A stretch of 49,128 nt of DNA from the NCBI GenBank assembly GCA_028066595.1, contig JALCBJ010000049.1:1-49128 (forward strand). The letters run 5' to 3'. The notes beneath the pieces are model-generated. The model saw only the letters and a list, made by a program, of their open reading frames with translations, was not told the DNA's origin and did no database searches. Positions 1 through 9,700 of this stretch are shown here, in pieces. Both the position numbers and the translations under genes were made by a program. This stretch comes from Thermoanaerobaculia bacterium. Lineage in GTDB: Bacteria > Acidobacteriota > Thermoanaerobaculia > Multivoradales > J023. Position 1 is the stretch's first letter. Every line of letters starts with the position of its first letter.

Positions 1-6
1 CGCTCC

Positions 7-2076
7 TCAATGCAGGTTCAGGTTGATGCCGGCGGTGGCAGAGCGGCTGCTGCGGATCTCGAAGAAACTGAACAGCAGATCTCGAGAATCGAAGGTCTGC
101 TCGGAGTAGCGTAGGAAGAGCTGGCCGCCGACGCCGTGGGCACCTGTTTTTCCTACGCGATTCCAATCCCAGGTCCAGGCCAAATCCAGAAGCTCGGCGG
201 TCGACATGCTCACGCGGGGCTCGTCTTCGCTGTCGCTCTCCGACCACTGACCGGTGAAGCCGATGCCACGGGGCAGGCGGAGAGAGAAGTTGATGCCGTA
301 GCGAGTCACTGTGTCCTCCGTCTCGAACTCCACGGATTCGGCAACCTCTCGGTCCAGATCGAAACCGAGGTCGAGACGTGGGTGGGGTGTGAGGCCGAAG
401 CTGATGCCCTGTACCAGACTGTCGAAATCTGCGCGCTGGCGCCCGGGTTGCCGGTTGTCTTGTTCGGATACAGTCCAGCGGTAGCCGAATCGCCAGTGGG
501 CACCGGCCCAGTCGAGCCCGAGGGTACGGTTCCAGGAAACTTGATCCGGAACGTGCGATGGGCTGAATCCTCCGTTCTCCGGGAGCGTCAGCCCGTATTG
601 GTGGGTACGGTCCAGGCTCACGTTGAGCGCCGGCCACGCGAGGTTGCCGCCGAAGACCTCTCCCAGAGGAACCGCGAGATGAAACCCCCCACGCTCCGTC
701 CGGGTGGTGAGGATCGACGCGAGACCATCGAGATTGTCGCGAGTTCGGCTGTGAGCCAGCTGGATCGAAGCAGGTCCGACCAGACCACGAAGCTCGGCGG
801 TGGATTGGCGGCGGTCCGCAGCGACGAATGCGCCGACCGTGCGGAACTGCGGTTCGATTTCCTCGTGCCGGAGGGCAAGGGTCAGATCGATGCTCCGTTC
901 CGCTCCGAGCGGTCTACCGCGGAGGAGATCGAGCTCCAGGCCGCCGTTCCAGGCCTGCCGAGTCTCCTCCTCGACCGCTACGAGCTCACTTCCCTGGGAC
1001 AGCAGCGGGTCCGTCGGGTTGCGAAAGCGGCTCGTGGCCCAGGCTGCGTCGAAACGGAGGCGCTGGGTCGGTGAAGCACCGCGTAGCTCGAGGCCGAAAC
1101 CGCGGCTCTCTTCCGCGTCGGTGACCTCGCCCCGGCCGAAGTCCTGGATCGGCAGGATGGATCCATCGATGGCGCCGAACGAAAGGAGCAGCCCTCCCGG
1201 CCGGCTCGAGATGAGGTCGAAGTCGGCACCGAAGCCGTAGATCCGGTGGCGTGCGCGATCGAGACCCAGCGGGTCTTGCCAGCCGACGAGACTGCTCCCG
1301 CTCGCGGCGATCGCTGAAGCCGACATGCCTCTGGTAACGGGTGCTCGGAGTGTCAGGCCGCGGTGCTGAAACGAAGCGAGATACGGGTTGCTGGTCCAGC
1401 TGATGTGGCCTATCTCCAAGGCGAGGTCACCATGGCGCAGAGGGCGCCGCAAGCTCAACGAGTAACTGGCGAGGTCGAAGGTATCGGCGTCTTCACCCAA
1501 CTCCGAAAAACGCAGTGCTTCCTCACGCTCACTGACCCCGAGGATCTCGATTCGCGGATCGAAGGCCCACCCCGACCGCTTTACCTCACCTTCAAAACCG
1601 AGACGCAGCGTCCCCTTGTCGTAGGTCGCAGGATCAGGGCCGCTGTCGGCGGGTCGGTGATCCTCATCGAAGCGCGACTCGAACGAGAGGTCCGCACGGG
1701 GCGCCAGACGAAGACTCTCCAACCCGCCTCGGCGCAACACACGGATGTCGTGCGTGGCGAGCTCGGACCAGCTCCCGTCCGAACCGATGTGGAATACAGC
1801 CAGCTGTCGTTCGCCACTCGGCAGTGGGAAGACCTCACTGCGGTAGCGCCAGATCTCCCCTTTTCGCTCGAAGAGGTCGGTAATGTCGACGCTCCCGAGG
1901 ATCACGGCCAGGTGACCTTGCTCCGCGCCGAGGGTGCGATCGAAGACCAGGTTCAAGGTACCGGTGCGCGGGACCCAATCGGCCCCACCGGTGTCGACTG
2001 TTACGCTGATCTCCTGGCCCCCCGCCGCAACAGCGACCCCCAGGCAGACAACGAGCGCGATAGTTCTCGTGTTCAC
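7..2076 (-). CDS. probable outer-membrane beta-barrel protein, family unknown
   Basis: About 689 residues. The reading frame is open to 2115, but AAGGAG at 2085-2090 lies 8 bases before a GTG at 2076, so that GTG is preferred; it gives a clean signal peptide (MNTRTIALVVCLGVAVAAGGQ). A short N-terminal beta domain (about residues 25-115) is followed by some 550 residues of alternating polar/hydrophobic strands rich in Arg, Glu and aromatic residues (for example GINFSLRLPRGIGFTGQWSE). The protein ends in strand-like sequence with a C-terminal Asn-Leu-His. This pattern resembles a large outer-membrane barrel, though no named family was recognised. It is the last gene of a three-gene minus-strand operon behind two small secreted CARDB-like proteins, 84 bases after the second. 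The barrel assignment is inferred from composition; the export signal is seen directly. Confidence 0.75.
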   Translation of the reverse strand: MNTRTIALVVCLGVAVAAGGQEISVTVDTGGADWVPRTGTLNLVFDRTLGAEQGHLAVILGSVDITDLFERKGEIWRYRSEVFPLPSGERQLAVFHIGSDGSWSELATHDIRVLRRGGLESLRLAPRADLSFESRFDEDHRPADSGPDPATYDKGTLRLGFEGEVKRSGWAFDPRIEILGVSEREEALRFSELGEDADTFDLASYSLSLRRPLRHGDLALEIGHISWTSNPYLASFQHRGLTLRAPVTRGMSASAIAASGSSLVGWQDPLGLDRARHRIYGFGADFDLISSRPGGLLLSFGAIDGSILPIQDFGRGEVTDAEESRGFGLELRGASPTQRLRFDAAWATSRFRNPTDPLLSQGSELVAVEEETRQAWNGGLELDLLRGRPLGAERSIDLTLALRHEEIEPQFRTVGAFVAADRRQSTAELRGLVGPASIQLAHSRTRDNLDGLASILTTRTERGGFHLAVPLGEVFGGNLAWPALNVSLDRTHQYGLTLPENGGFSPSHVPDQVSWNRTLGLDWAGAHWRFGYRWTVSEQDNRQPGRQRADFDSLVQGISFGLTPHPRLDLGFDLDREVAESVEFETEDTVTRYGINFSLRLPRGIGFTGQWSESDSEDEPRVSMSTAELLDLAWTWDWNRVGKTGAHGVGGQLFLRYSEQTFDSRDLLFSFFEIRSSRSATAGINLNLH

Positions 2077-2160
2077 TGTGGCATCTCCTTGTCGGGAGAG
2101 GCGTGAGGCGGACAAGCCGTCGAGAACGAAGCAAAGGCCGTCCCACGCCTTCCAGAAAGA

Positions 2161-3009
2161 TCACTGGTACTTGATGACCTTCTTCGTGCGGTGATTGGCG
2201 TTGTTGTCATCGCCGTAGCTGTTCGGTGAGAACCCAGGCTTGATGCACACGGTGCCGCCACTCGGTGTTCTCCGCTCGGTAATACTCGCTACTGCTTGTT
2301 GGCCCGGTGCCAGGCTGGGAACGCTGGCCCAAGCACGCGAACCACCGATCCGCGAGCCGTATCCACTACAGGTCTTGTTGTTGTAGCGCGACAGATTGAC
2401 CTTGAATCCGTTGCACGGTCTAGAGCCCTGGTTCTTGAATCGCAGCTGGTAGCTATAGTTCTGTTGGTTGGCCGGTGCGGTGTTTCCTGACGGCTGGATG
2501 TAGGTTGCCGTGACGTCGCATCCACTGGGATTTCTGTCGGGCCGGGGCTTCGGCGGCGGCGCTCCTGGGCAGCTTCCGGAGACGTTGGTGCTCAGCGTGC
2601 GGACGTTGTTGTTCTCGTTGGATTCGTCCGTTTCTTGTGTCGAGTCGACTACGGCTTGCAGGGTCGCCGCTCCCTCGGCCAAGAACTTGACATTCGAAGC
2701 TGTGAACGTCACCTGGGCGCCGCCCTGCATGGGGCTGATGATGACCGGTGTCGAGGCTCGATTCTGAAACGGGGTTCCAGAAGGAAAGGTGACCAGTTCG
2801 ATGTCCAATGTGGCGTTGCCCGTGAATGCATCGCCGTTGTTCCGGACGGTCATCGAGACCGAGTTGCAGTCACCGACGCGCGCCGACCCGACGACGTTCA
2901 TCGCCGTGATCTGAAGGTCGGCCAGAGCGAGAGCAGAGGTTGCCCCGAACAGGCTGGCCAGTAGTGCCAGTCCTGCGACTAGCGGATTCGATCGAGATTG
3001 TCTTTGCAT
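2161..3009 (-). CDS. secreted protein with two CARDB-like domains
   Basis: 282 residues from the ATG at 3009, chosen over an upstream ATG at 3027 because GGAG (3018-3021) sits 8 bases before it. A signal peptide (LVAGLALLASLFGATSALA) leads into a first CARDB-like Ig fold: ADLQITAMNVVG, then SVSMTVRNNGDAFTG, then ESNENNNVRTLSTNV, the usual end of such domains. A Pro-rich linker (PGAPPPKPRPDRNPSG) joins a second, Cys-containing domain with the same fold signals (YSYQLRFKNQGSRPC, then DDNNANHRTKKV). CARDB domains are cell-adhesion-related beta-sandwiches in exported bacterial proteins. The 3' end of the gene upstream overlaps this start by 31 bases, so translation is probably coupled. The exact role is unknown. 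Confidence 0.85.
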   Translation of the reverse strand: MQRQSRSNPLVAGLALLASLFGATSALALADLQITAMNVVGSARVGDCNSVSMTVRNNGDAFTGNATLDIELVTFPSGTPFQNRASTPVIISPMQGGAQVTFTASNVKFLAEGAATLQAVVDSTQETDESNENNNVRTLSTNVSGSCPGAPPPKPRPDRNPSGCDVTATYIQPSGNTAPANQQNYSYQLRFKNQGSRPCNGFKVNLSRYNNKTCSGYGSRIGGSRAWASVPSLAPGQQAVASITERRTPSGGTVCIKPGFSPNSYGDDNNANHRTKKVIKYQ

Positions 3010-3515
3010 TTCTTTATCTCCGAACAAGGCAGGTCCGTCCCGCGGAATGCGTGACGGGGTCGTTCATGGACTTCCACCCGGCGACACACTCGGTTGTCGC
3101 TCGGGTTGGGGTCACGGGGATCGTCGTCTGCGACGGTTTGCAGGCGGGCCTCGATGCACACCTCACGCATGCCACTGGCCAGCGGCAGGGTCATCTCCTG
3201 CTCGAAGGATCGGCCGGCGTCGGGGCCGGGCTGAATGCGCACGTCCCGACCTCGGCGACCAAGAGTCGTATAGAAAGCGAGAATCGCCGCGAAGGCGTCT
3301 GAACCTCCGATGTTGCGTATGCGATATCGGAGAGTCTGGGTCGAGCCGGCTACTCCGCGAAGAGGCGGTGCGGACCGTGCAAAGCGCCCATCCACTTGCC
3401 ACTCCAGCCGCAGATCCGGTGCCGCTTCCTGGGCTCCGACACCCAGACTCGCGATGCAGGTGAGCAAGACGAGCAGCGGCGCGGGCGGGGACTGTAGATG
3501 GGGTAGTAGGCGCAT
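2979..3515 (-). CDS. secreted single-domain CARDB-like protein
   Basis: 178 residues with a signal peptide (LLVLLTCIASLGVGAQ) and one Ig/CARDB-like domain: LRLEWQVDGRFARSAPPLRG, TQTLRYRIRNIGGSDAF, and the closing NPSDNRVCRRVEVHE, which matches the 'ENN' end of CARDB domains. The last 40 residues are Lys/Arg/Cys rich and may be unstructured. It is the first gene of the operon running down to position 7, and its last 31 bases overlap the start of the next gene. Like its neighbour it probably lies in the periplasm or at the cell surface. The family call is by fold pattern only. Confidence 0.75.
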   Translation of the reverse strand: MRLLPHLQSPPAPLLVLLTCIASLGVGAQEAAPDLRLEWQVDGRFARSAPPLRGVAGSTQTLRYRIRNIGGSDAFAAILAFYTTLGRRGRDVRIQPGPDAGRSFEQEMTLPLASGMREVCIEARLQTVADDDPRDPNPSDNRVCRRVEVHERPRHAFRGTDLPCSEIKKCKDNLDRIR

Positions 3516-4088
3516 CGAGGTATTTCTCCGACGCCGTCGAGCGGCGACGAGAGCAGCGTAGGTCGCTGCCAGAAACGTTCCTCGATGGGCCTTTCCCGAG
3601 CTCTTGATGAGCTCCTGATGGTTTGTTGATGGGCCTCTCGAAGGGGAGGGGGAACGAAGAGACGCTCCGGGCGAGTGGACACAGTCTCGAGGTCGGGAAG
3701 AGAGAGCGGGTCTGAGCTGTCAGAGCCAGCTGAATCGGTTTTTCTCGCCAGGCAGGAAAGAGCTCGCAGTGGACCCGAAGAACCGGCTGCTCACGGTTTG
3801 ACAATCACTTCCGTTTGTTTCGGGTCTTCCTGGCCCTAGACGGCGTTGCCTATCTTCGAAATAGCGCTGCTATTCCTCGTCGGCGTGCCTTGTCGGGACC
3901 GCGAACTCCTGGAAGCAGACAGGAAGGCTCTAGCCAAACGGTGCACCAGGACTGTTCTAGAAGCTCGTTACCACCGCAGTGTGGAACCGGCCCAGGTGGG
4001 CCAAACCATCGTCGCCGTGCGCGGCGTAAAGGAGTTCAAGATGGTGGTGGCGATACCAGACGGTATTTGAAGTCCAGTTGGGTGACTG
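3516..4088. other. intergenic stretch without a convincing gene
   Basis: About 570 bases separate the HAD gene from the CARDB operon, both on the minus strand. Apart from the repeats at 3584-3636, nothing was recognised. Short open frames here lack a ribosome binding site and any family signature. The leader and promoter of the CARDB operon should lie at its low-coordinate end. Confidence 0.5.
3584..3636. promoter_or_regulatory. nested direct repeats upstream of the CARDB operon
   Basis: Two adjacent 11-base repeats, GAGCTCTTGAT (3598-3608) and GAGCTCCTGAT (3609-3619), are flanked by two copies of GATGGGCCT (3584-3592 and 3628-3636). They lie about 70-120 bases before the start codon at 3515, where operator or activator sites would fit. 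The repeats are seen directly; the regulatory role is inferred. Confidence 0.3.
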
Positions 4089-4745
4089 TCAGCCGTTCGG
4101 CTCGAGGGCTTTCTCGATCGCTTCAGACCAAGCTGGGTCCCCATAGTTTGCGATCCAAGGGGAATGGAGTCCCCGTAGTCGTGAGCCGATGGCGACAAAC
4201 CCCCAACCGAGCTGTGTCGCGGCCTGGAGATCCCAAGGTCCGTCTCCCACATAGATCGGTCGACGGTCGGATTGCCTGAGGCGCCCGTGGCAAAGCTTCA
4301 TGATCGACGTGCGCTCGAAGTGGTCATCGGCGGTACAGAGCTCCAAGCCCTCGGGCGTGATGCCAACGTTTTTGAGTTTGGCCTCCGCCGTCGATCGCCA
4401 GCCACCTGTTGCGATGCCGACTTGCCAATTGCGTCGAGATCGGTAGTCGTCGAGCATGGCGACTGCCCCTTCGACAGGGAGAGGAGGCCGTGCTCTTACG
4501 GCTCCCGTGACCAGCTCTGCGAACCGGTTCCGGACCTGGAGTGCGAGCGATTCATGGTTTCGAGGCGCGGCCTCTGCCAAGATCTCCCTGAGAATTCCTG
4601 AGTCCGTGACGTGCTCGTAGGACTCCCAGGTGTCGTGGACCCGAACCGCTCCGAGCACTTCTCGGACGGCCTGGACATAGAGCTCAGAGTCCATTTGCAC
4701 TGATTGGACCAGCGTACCGTCGAGATCGAAGATGATCGTGTCCAC
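4089..4745 (-). CDS. HAD-family hydrolase, phosphoglycolate-phosphatase-like
   Basis: 218 residues, the usual size of subfamily IA HAD phosphatases. Motif I is FDLDGT at residues 6-11, with D7 as nucleophile and D9 as acid/base; motif II is IATGG; motif IV is YVGDGPWDLQAA with the metal-binding GDxxxD pattern. The helical cap lies between motifs I and II (about residues 15-85). Enzymes of this type remove phosphate from small cytosolic metabolites; the substrate cannot be read from the sequence. The start is GTG at 4745. Only about 55 bases separate its upstream end from the stop of the sigma factor at 4802, so co-transcription is possible, but the function seems unrelated. Confidence 0.9.
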   Translation of the reverse strand: MDTIIFDLDGTLVQSVQMDSELYVQAVREVLGAVRVHDTWESYEHVTDSGILREILAEAAPRNHESLALQVRNRFAELVTGAVRARPPLPVEGAVAMLDDYRSRRNWQVGIATGGWRSTAEAKLKNVGITPEGLELCTADDHFERTSIMKLCHGRLRQSDRRPIYVGDGPWDLQAATQLGWGFVAIGSRLRGLHSPWIANYGDPAWSEAIEKALEPNG

Positions 4746-4801
4746 GAGCTATGGATGCTCCTCAGGTCTGTCGGAGTCGAAGTAGCGGCAGGCGTGATCG
4801 G

Positions 4802-6130
4802 CTAGATCTTCTCGCCTTGGACCGCTCGGGCCGCTACGGAGCATATGGCGGGGGCTTCTGCCGTGAGCCGCGCCAGCTTCCGGTCGAGCAAGGCTTGCTC
4901 GTGGGGTGCCGTCGCCGCGGATCGTGCTGCGGTATAGGCGGTGGCCGCTGCGTCGGGGTTGCCAGCGCGCTCATGTAGGCGCCCGATGGCACAGTCGAGC
5001 AGGATGTAGTGACGCATCTGGGAATGGTTGCGAATCGACATGAGCTCGGCGAGGCCCAACTCGACGTCACCCAACTCGGCTCGGGCGACGGCTCGATTGA
5101 GGATGTAGACGGGCGAGTCGTGTAGCGCGATGAGCCGGTCATAAAGCTGCACGATGAGCTGCCAGTCGGTATCGTCGATATTCGTAGCAAGACTGTGCGT
5201 CAACGCGATCCCGGCTTCGAGGTGAAAGCGTGAGGGCGGATCGGTCTTCGAACGCTCGAACCATTGCTGGGCATGGTGGATCAAGGGGCGATCCCAGCGC
5301 GAGCGGTCTTGGTCTTCGAGCAAGACGACGTTTCCCCCGCTGTCCACACGGGCTTCCAGACGAGCTGCGTGGGCCAACATCAAAGCCAGGAGGGCACGGC
5401 TCTCCGGGGTGCTCAAACCGCTGTACTCACACAGCATGTGACTCAGGCGTGCGGCTTCTTCGCAGAGGTCGTCGCGCAGCGGTTCGTGTCCGAGGGTGCT
5501 GCTGTAGCCCTCGTTGAACAAGAGATAGAGGACGTCATGCACGGCCTCCAGGCGCGCCGGCAGCTCTCCAGAGGAAGGAAGCTCGAGCTGGATTTGAGTT
5601 GCAGCGAGCGTTTTCTTTGCGCGCTGTACGCGCTTCTTTGCCGCTTCGCGCGAGATCAACAGAGCCCGGGCGACTTCCGCCACGCTGAAACCGCAAAGGA
5701 TCTTGAGAGTGAGTGCGATCTGGGAGCGACGGTCGAGGGTCGGGTGACAGCAGACGAACATCATCCTCAGCAAACTATCGGGTAGGCGCTCTTCCTGCAG
5801 CCACTCTTCGACCCGCGACTCGAATGCTTCGACTGAATTCAGCTGGGCTGTTACTCGCTGGTGGATCTTCTGACGTCGGATCGTGTCGAGAATACGGTTG
5901 CGTGCCACACGATAGATCCATCCTGCCGGGTTGTCGGGAACCCCCCGCCGGCTCCAGGCCTGGACTGCGGCTAGCAGAGCTTCCTGAACGGCGTCCTCTA
6001 CCAAGTCGAGGGAGTGAACCCCGAAGGCGCGGGTGAGCACCGAGACCAGGATCGCAGACTCGTGGCGGAAGAAGTGCTCGACGAGCTGGGGTGGCTCGGG
6101 CGGTCTGCCTTCGGGGTTTGGTGAGGTCAT
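4802..6130 (-). CDS. ECF sigma factor, ECF42/DUF6596 type
   Basis: 442 residues from an ATG at 6130 that overlaps the stop of the preceding gene as ATGA; longer in-frame starts lie inside that gene and are not preferred. The N-terminal half holds sigma region 2 (EDAVQEALLAAVQAW, then PAGWIYRVARNRILDTIRR) and sigma region 4 (LTLKILCGFSVAEVARALL, then AAKKRVQRAKK). A long C-terminal extension follows, with the DUF6596 core (DVLYLLFNEGYSS, RDDLCEEAARLSHML) and TPR-like helices (YILNRAVARAELGDVELG). This extension marks the ECF42-type group, which usually has no anti-sigma factor and is encoded with DGPF/YCII proteins, exactly as here. The factor would direct RNA polymerase to a small regulon including its own operon; the inducing signal is unknown. 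Confidence 0.93.
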   Translation of the reverse strand: MTSPNPEGRPPEPPQLVEHFFRHESAILVSVLTRAFGVHSLDLVEDAVQEALLAAVQAWSRRGVPDNPAGWIYRVARNRILDTIRRQKIHQRVTAQLNSVEAFESRVEEWLQEERLPDSLLRMMFVCCHPTLDRRSQIALTLKILCGFSVAEVARALLISREAAKKRVQRAKKTLAATQIQLELPSSGELPARLEAVHDVLYLLFNEGYSSTLGHEPLRDDLCEEAARLSHMLCEYSGLSTPESRALLALMLAHAARLEARVDSGGNVVLLEDQDRSRWDRPLIHHAQQWFERSKTDPPSRFHLEAGIALTHSLATNIDDTDWQLIVQLYDRLIALHDSPVYILNRAVARAELGDVELGLAELMSIRNHSQMRHYILLDCAIGRLHERAGNPDAAATAYTAARSAATAPHEQALLDRKLARLTAEAPAICSVAARAVQGEKI

Positions 6131-6471
6131 TCCATCGAATGCCCGGCGAGCTGCCGAATCTCCACGACACCGCCGGTGTCCGGCATCGACAAGGCTCGCG
6201 CCGTCGCCGCCTCCAGGTCCTCCGCTTCGATCATGCAATAGCCACCCACCAGCTCTTTCGACTCCGCAAAAGGACCGTCGGTGACCGTGCCGTCGCGCTG
6301 CAGCACCTTGCCACCCGGCTGTAGCGCGTCACCCGGGTCGAGCAACCAGCCAGCGCTCAACCCCTCCGACATCCACGCCCCCCAGACCTGCATGGACTGC
6401 TGCATCTCTTTGGGTGACCGCTCCTTGGCACACTCTTCGCCGCTCCGTTGCAAAAACATGAACTTAGGCAT
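6127..6471 (-). CDS. YCII/DGPF-domain protein
   Basis: 114 residues from the ATG at 6471, chosen because GGAGGA (6480-6485) lies 8 bases upstream. It starts MPKFMFLQRSGEE and carries the motif that names the family, DGPFAESKELVGGY, followed by EAEDLEAATARAL. YCII-fold proteins are small dimeric alpha/beta barrels; those next to ECF42 sigma factors are known as DGPF proteins and are often under that factor's control, though their biochemical role is unsettled. The stop overlaps the sigma-factor start by four bases (ATGA), so the two are translationally coupled. Confidence 0.93.
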   Translation of the reverse strand: MPKFMFLQRSGEECAKERSPKEMQQSMQVWGAWMSEGLSAGWLLDPGDALQPGGKVLQRDGTVTDGPFAESKELVGGYCMIEAEDLEAATARALSMPDTGGVVEIRQLAGHSME

Positions 6472-6643
6472 GTGGCACTTCCTCCAGCTCGATTGGTCCG
6501 ATTCACGAGGACCATCTTGGTTCAAGTTGGCCTGGGAATGATCCCACAGGCTCTTCTTTGCACAGAAGACGAACGGGGAGTGGGGGAGGGGACAACATCG
6601 CGGGACCGGAGCCTGAGATTGTTGGTTCCGGGACTACAAAACA

Positions 6644-6670
6644 GACCGGAACCTTGGTTTGTTTCCGGTC
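6644..6670 (-). terminator. candidate terminator hairpin
   Basis: GACCGGAA (6644-6651) pairs with TTCCGGTC (6663-6670) around an 11-base loop. Read on the minus strand, the stem is followed by TGTTTTG. It is one of three hairpins between the stop of the BNR protein (6782) and the start of the YCII gene (6471), and the only one with a short U-rich tract in the right place. Confidence 0.5.
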
Positions 6671-6695
6671 CACTACACCACGCTCTCGAAAGGCT

Positions 6696-6734
6696 CAAGG
6701 CCGGGGCGGATCTGAGATCCGCCACCGGCCTTGG
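6696..6734 (-). terminator. long GC-rich hairpin downstream of the BNR gene
   Basis: An inverted repeat of about 17 pairs with one bulged base and a TGA loop. The inner stem is CGGATC/GATCCG and the outer stem CAAGGCCGG/CCGGCCTTG. It starts about 48 bases after the stop at 6782. There is no long U tract, so it could also act as an mRNA 3'-end stabiliser. Confidence 0.6.
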
Positions 6735-6748
6735 CTCATCGGTCACTG

Positions 6749-6769
6749 GGCCCGCGGAGCTAGCGGGCC
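6749..6769 (-). terminator. short GC hairpin after the BNR stop codon
   Basis: GGCCCGC (6749-6755) pairs with GCGGGCC (6763-6769) over a 7-base loop, 13 bases past the stop of the minus-strand BNR gene. It may act together with the two hairpins that follow it. Confidence 0.4.
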
Positions 6770-6781
6770 GACGTCATGCTG

Positions 6782-9700
6782 TCACTGGACGGTCAAGGAC
6801 CAAGCAGTGGTGTTACCCGACTCGAAGCCGTCCTCGAAGATGTCGAGTGTTCCCGTTCCCAGCACTTCCCACATGCCACGACCGTGGGTCGACGACACGA
6901 CTTGGCCCGTGAACGGGTTGCGATCCAGGCCGAAGACGGCGACCACTGGGTGGCCGTCGTTTTCGTAGGTGTAGGTCGTGCCACCGTTGACACTGCGGTA
7001 GACACCGATGTCGGTACCGACATAGATCGTCTCTGGTGTCGTCGTGTGATCGATGGCGATGGCGTTGGCCGGGATGTCCGGCAGGTTGCCGGAGATGTTG
7101 ACCCAGGTCGGCGTCGGTGCCAAACCGTTGGTGGTCATGAACACGTGACCCGGCGTGGCCGGCGTGTTGGCATTGAATCCCGAGAACGTGACGTAGATCG
7201 TGTTACCCGTCGGGTCGTCGCGCAGCACTTCCATGTCCGTGACGAAGCGTGCTGGCGTCACCGCGGGATCATGGATGTCGTTCCAGGTGCTCGTGCAGGC
7301 ACCAGGGCATCCGCTGGTCGAAGCATCGACGTCAGCCGACACCATGATGGAGCCGTTTTGGCCGCCCGCGTAGATCACTTCAAACCCGCCGATGGCTTGC
7401 GGGAAGGCTTCGATCCAGCTGACCGCTCCACCGCCGGTAATGGCAGGGCTGACCGGTGTCCAGTCGCCCGCGCCCGTGGGGAAGCCCGGGTCGGCCGCGC
7501 GATAGACCGAGCTGGTACCGAAATACACCACATTCGGGTTGGTGCCCTCGAACTGCGCCAGCGGCGCGTAGAACAGCACCGGCTCTCCGGGAATGAACCC
7601 GTTCTCGTATACGGCGCCGAATCCGAAGTATCCACCCGCAAACTCCCAGTTACCCGGGCCGTCGATGCCGGAGGCCGTGCTCTTCGCCGGACCCTGGAAG
7701 TTGTTCGTTTGGTTGAAGTAGGTGTGGAACATTCGGGTCGGGTCCGACTGGTCGATGAACGCCTGACCACCGTCACCGAAGTCCGTATGGAACCACTTCG
7801 GGTTGGGCTCCAGATCCAGGCGGCGGATGTTGGATCCGTTGTCCTGGGTACCGCCGAGAATGATCGACGGATCCGAGGGATGCAGAGCGACACTCTGGAA
7901 CTGGGTGATGCCCATGTTGGTGTTCATCGAAGTCCAGGAAGCGCCTTGGTCTTCGGTGCGCCAAATGCCACCGTCGCTACCGAGATAGACCCGCGTCGGT
8001 ACCGTAGAGTCATCGAAAGCAACGGAGTGTACGTCGGTATGGAGACCGCCCGCGATGCCGTCTCCCTGGGAGATACCGGTCCATGAGTCACCACCGTCCG
8101 TCGACCGCCAGGCATCGCGACGACCGCCCAGGCCGCTGAGGTCGTTGGCGAACGCGTTGGGGTTGCCGCCGAAGTAGACCGTGTCGGCGTCTGCAGGATC
8201 GCAACCTGCCATGAGGTTGTAGAAACACTGCCCGTTGCAGAAGAGCGGATAGCGGCCTACTGACCAGGTTCCACCGGTCAGAGTCTCGTTGACGGCCGCC
8301 GTCAACTCGAGGTTGTCGCCGTCCGTCACAGAAGCTACCGTGCGAGAAATTCGGTTCTCCAGCACGATTCTCTGGCCTGCCATCGAAGCGACGAAACTCG
8401 GTCCCGTAGTACGGGTGACCGTTGTCGTTCCCGTCGTGATGTTGCCGGTGCCGTTGTCACCACCGTCGAGATGGGACCAGGTCGCGCCGGAGTCCGTGGT
8501 CTTGTAGATGCCCCAGAGAGTGCTGCCCAGTGCCTCGACGGCGGAGTAGATGGTGCTCGGCGTTCCCTCGCACATCGCGAGTCGCGATCGGCGGGTTTGC
8601 GGATCCGAGGGTGCCGCGGTGGTGGTCTGGATATAGCCGGTGTTGATCCGTGTGAACGTCGGAGTGACGCCCAACGCGTTGGTGCTCTTCCAAATACCGG
8701 CGACATCCTGGTCGCCGAAACCGCGCACCGCGACGTACAGCACATTGCCGTCGTTGGGATCGACCGCCATGTCGTGGATCTGCTGCGAGCCACCGTTTCC
8801 TGGCGGAAGATCCAGCTGGGTCCAGGTCTGACCACTGTCGTCCGAGCGGTAGACCCCGCCGGTCACGGAACCCGGGGCAACGGCGCACTGCGAGGTACCG
8901 CTTCCGATGAGTCCGAGTCGCAAGGACGCGAATACGGTCGTGGCGCCGGTGGTGCCGGCAGATCCCGGATCTACCAGCATCTTGGAGATCGCCTGGAACT
9001 GGAAGTCGCTTTGGCCTAGCAGCGTCCAGGAGTCGCCTCCATCGATCGAACGGAGAACACCTTGGCCGTAGTAGGAGTCGCAGCTACCTGCCGGCTCGCC
9101 CGTGCCGACGTAGATGATGTCCGGATCCACCGGATCGATCGCGATGGAGCCGATCGCCAAACTCGCTTCCTGATCGGTGAGTGGCGTCCATCGAGGAAAT
9201 GCCGCAAGGGCGTTCGTGGTCTTCCAGATGCCACCCTGAGCGCCGCCTCCGAAAACGATGTTGGGATCGTTGGGATGCACGGCGAGGGACTGCACACGAC
9301 CACTCACCGGCGACAGAGCGGCACCTGCACCGGTATCGGTCTGGCCGTCAGGAATGGTGGAGGGTCCGAGGAACCCCCACTCGATGCCACCTCCGCCCTC
9401 TGGACTGAGCGGTAGACCGGCACTCGTCACCTTCTCGCCGGGCTGGGCAGGAGTCCGGAGATTGGTGGTGGCGGTGTGCGCCATGGCCTTGCGCAGAGCG
9501 TCCTTGGGATAGCTGGTACCCGGATAGACGCGCTGCTGCCGAAACCAATCGGAGAAGCCGCCATCGCCCTGGCCACCTTCCTCAGAAAAATCGACACCGG
9601 TCGCCGCCTGGCGCATCTTCTCCTTCATTCTTTCGCGCACGATCTTCATGCGCTCCGCTTTCTTTTCCGGACTGGCAGCCGGATTCTCGACGACTTGATC

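Noticed and set aside
3815..4279. Plus-strand frames in the gap before the HAD gene, with a TTGACA box at 3798-3803
   Set aside because: No convincing -10 box, no domain, and the frames run into the HAD gene on the other strand.
6776..8086. Plus-strand 436-codon open frame antisense to the BNR gene
   Set aside because: Arg/Val/Asp-rich composition typical of the mirrored third-codon GC bias; the minus strand has clear BNR motifs.
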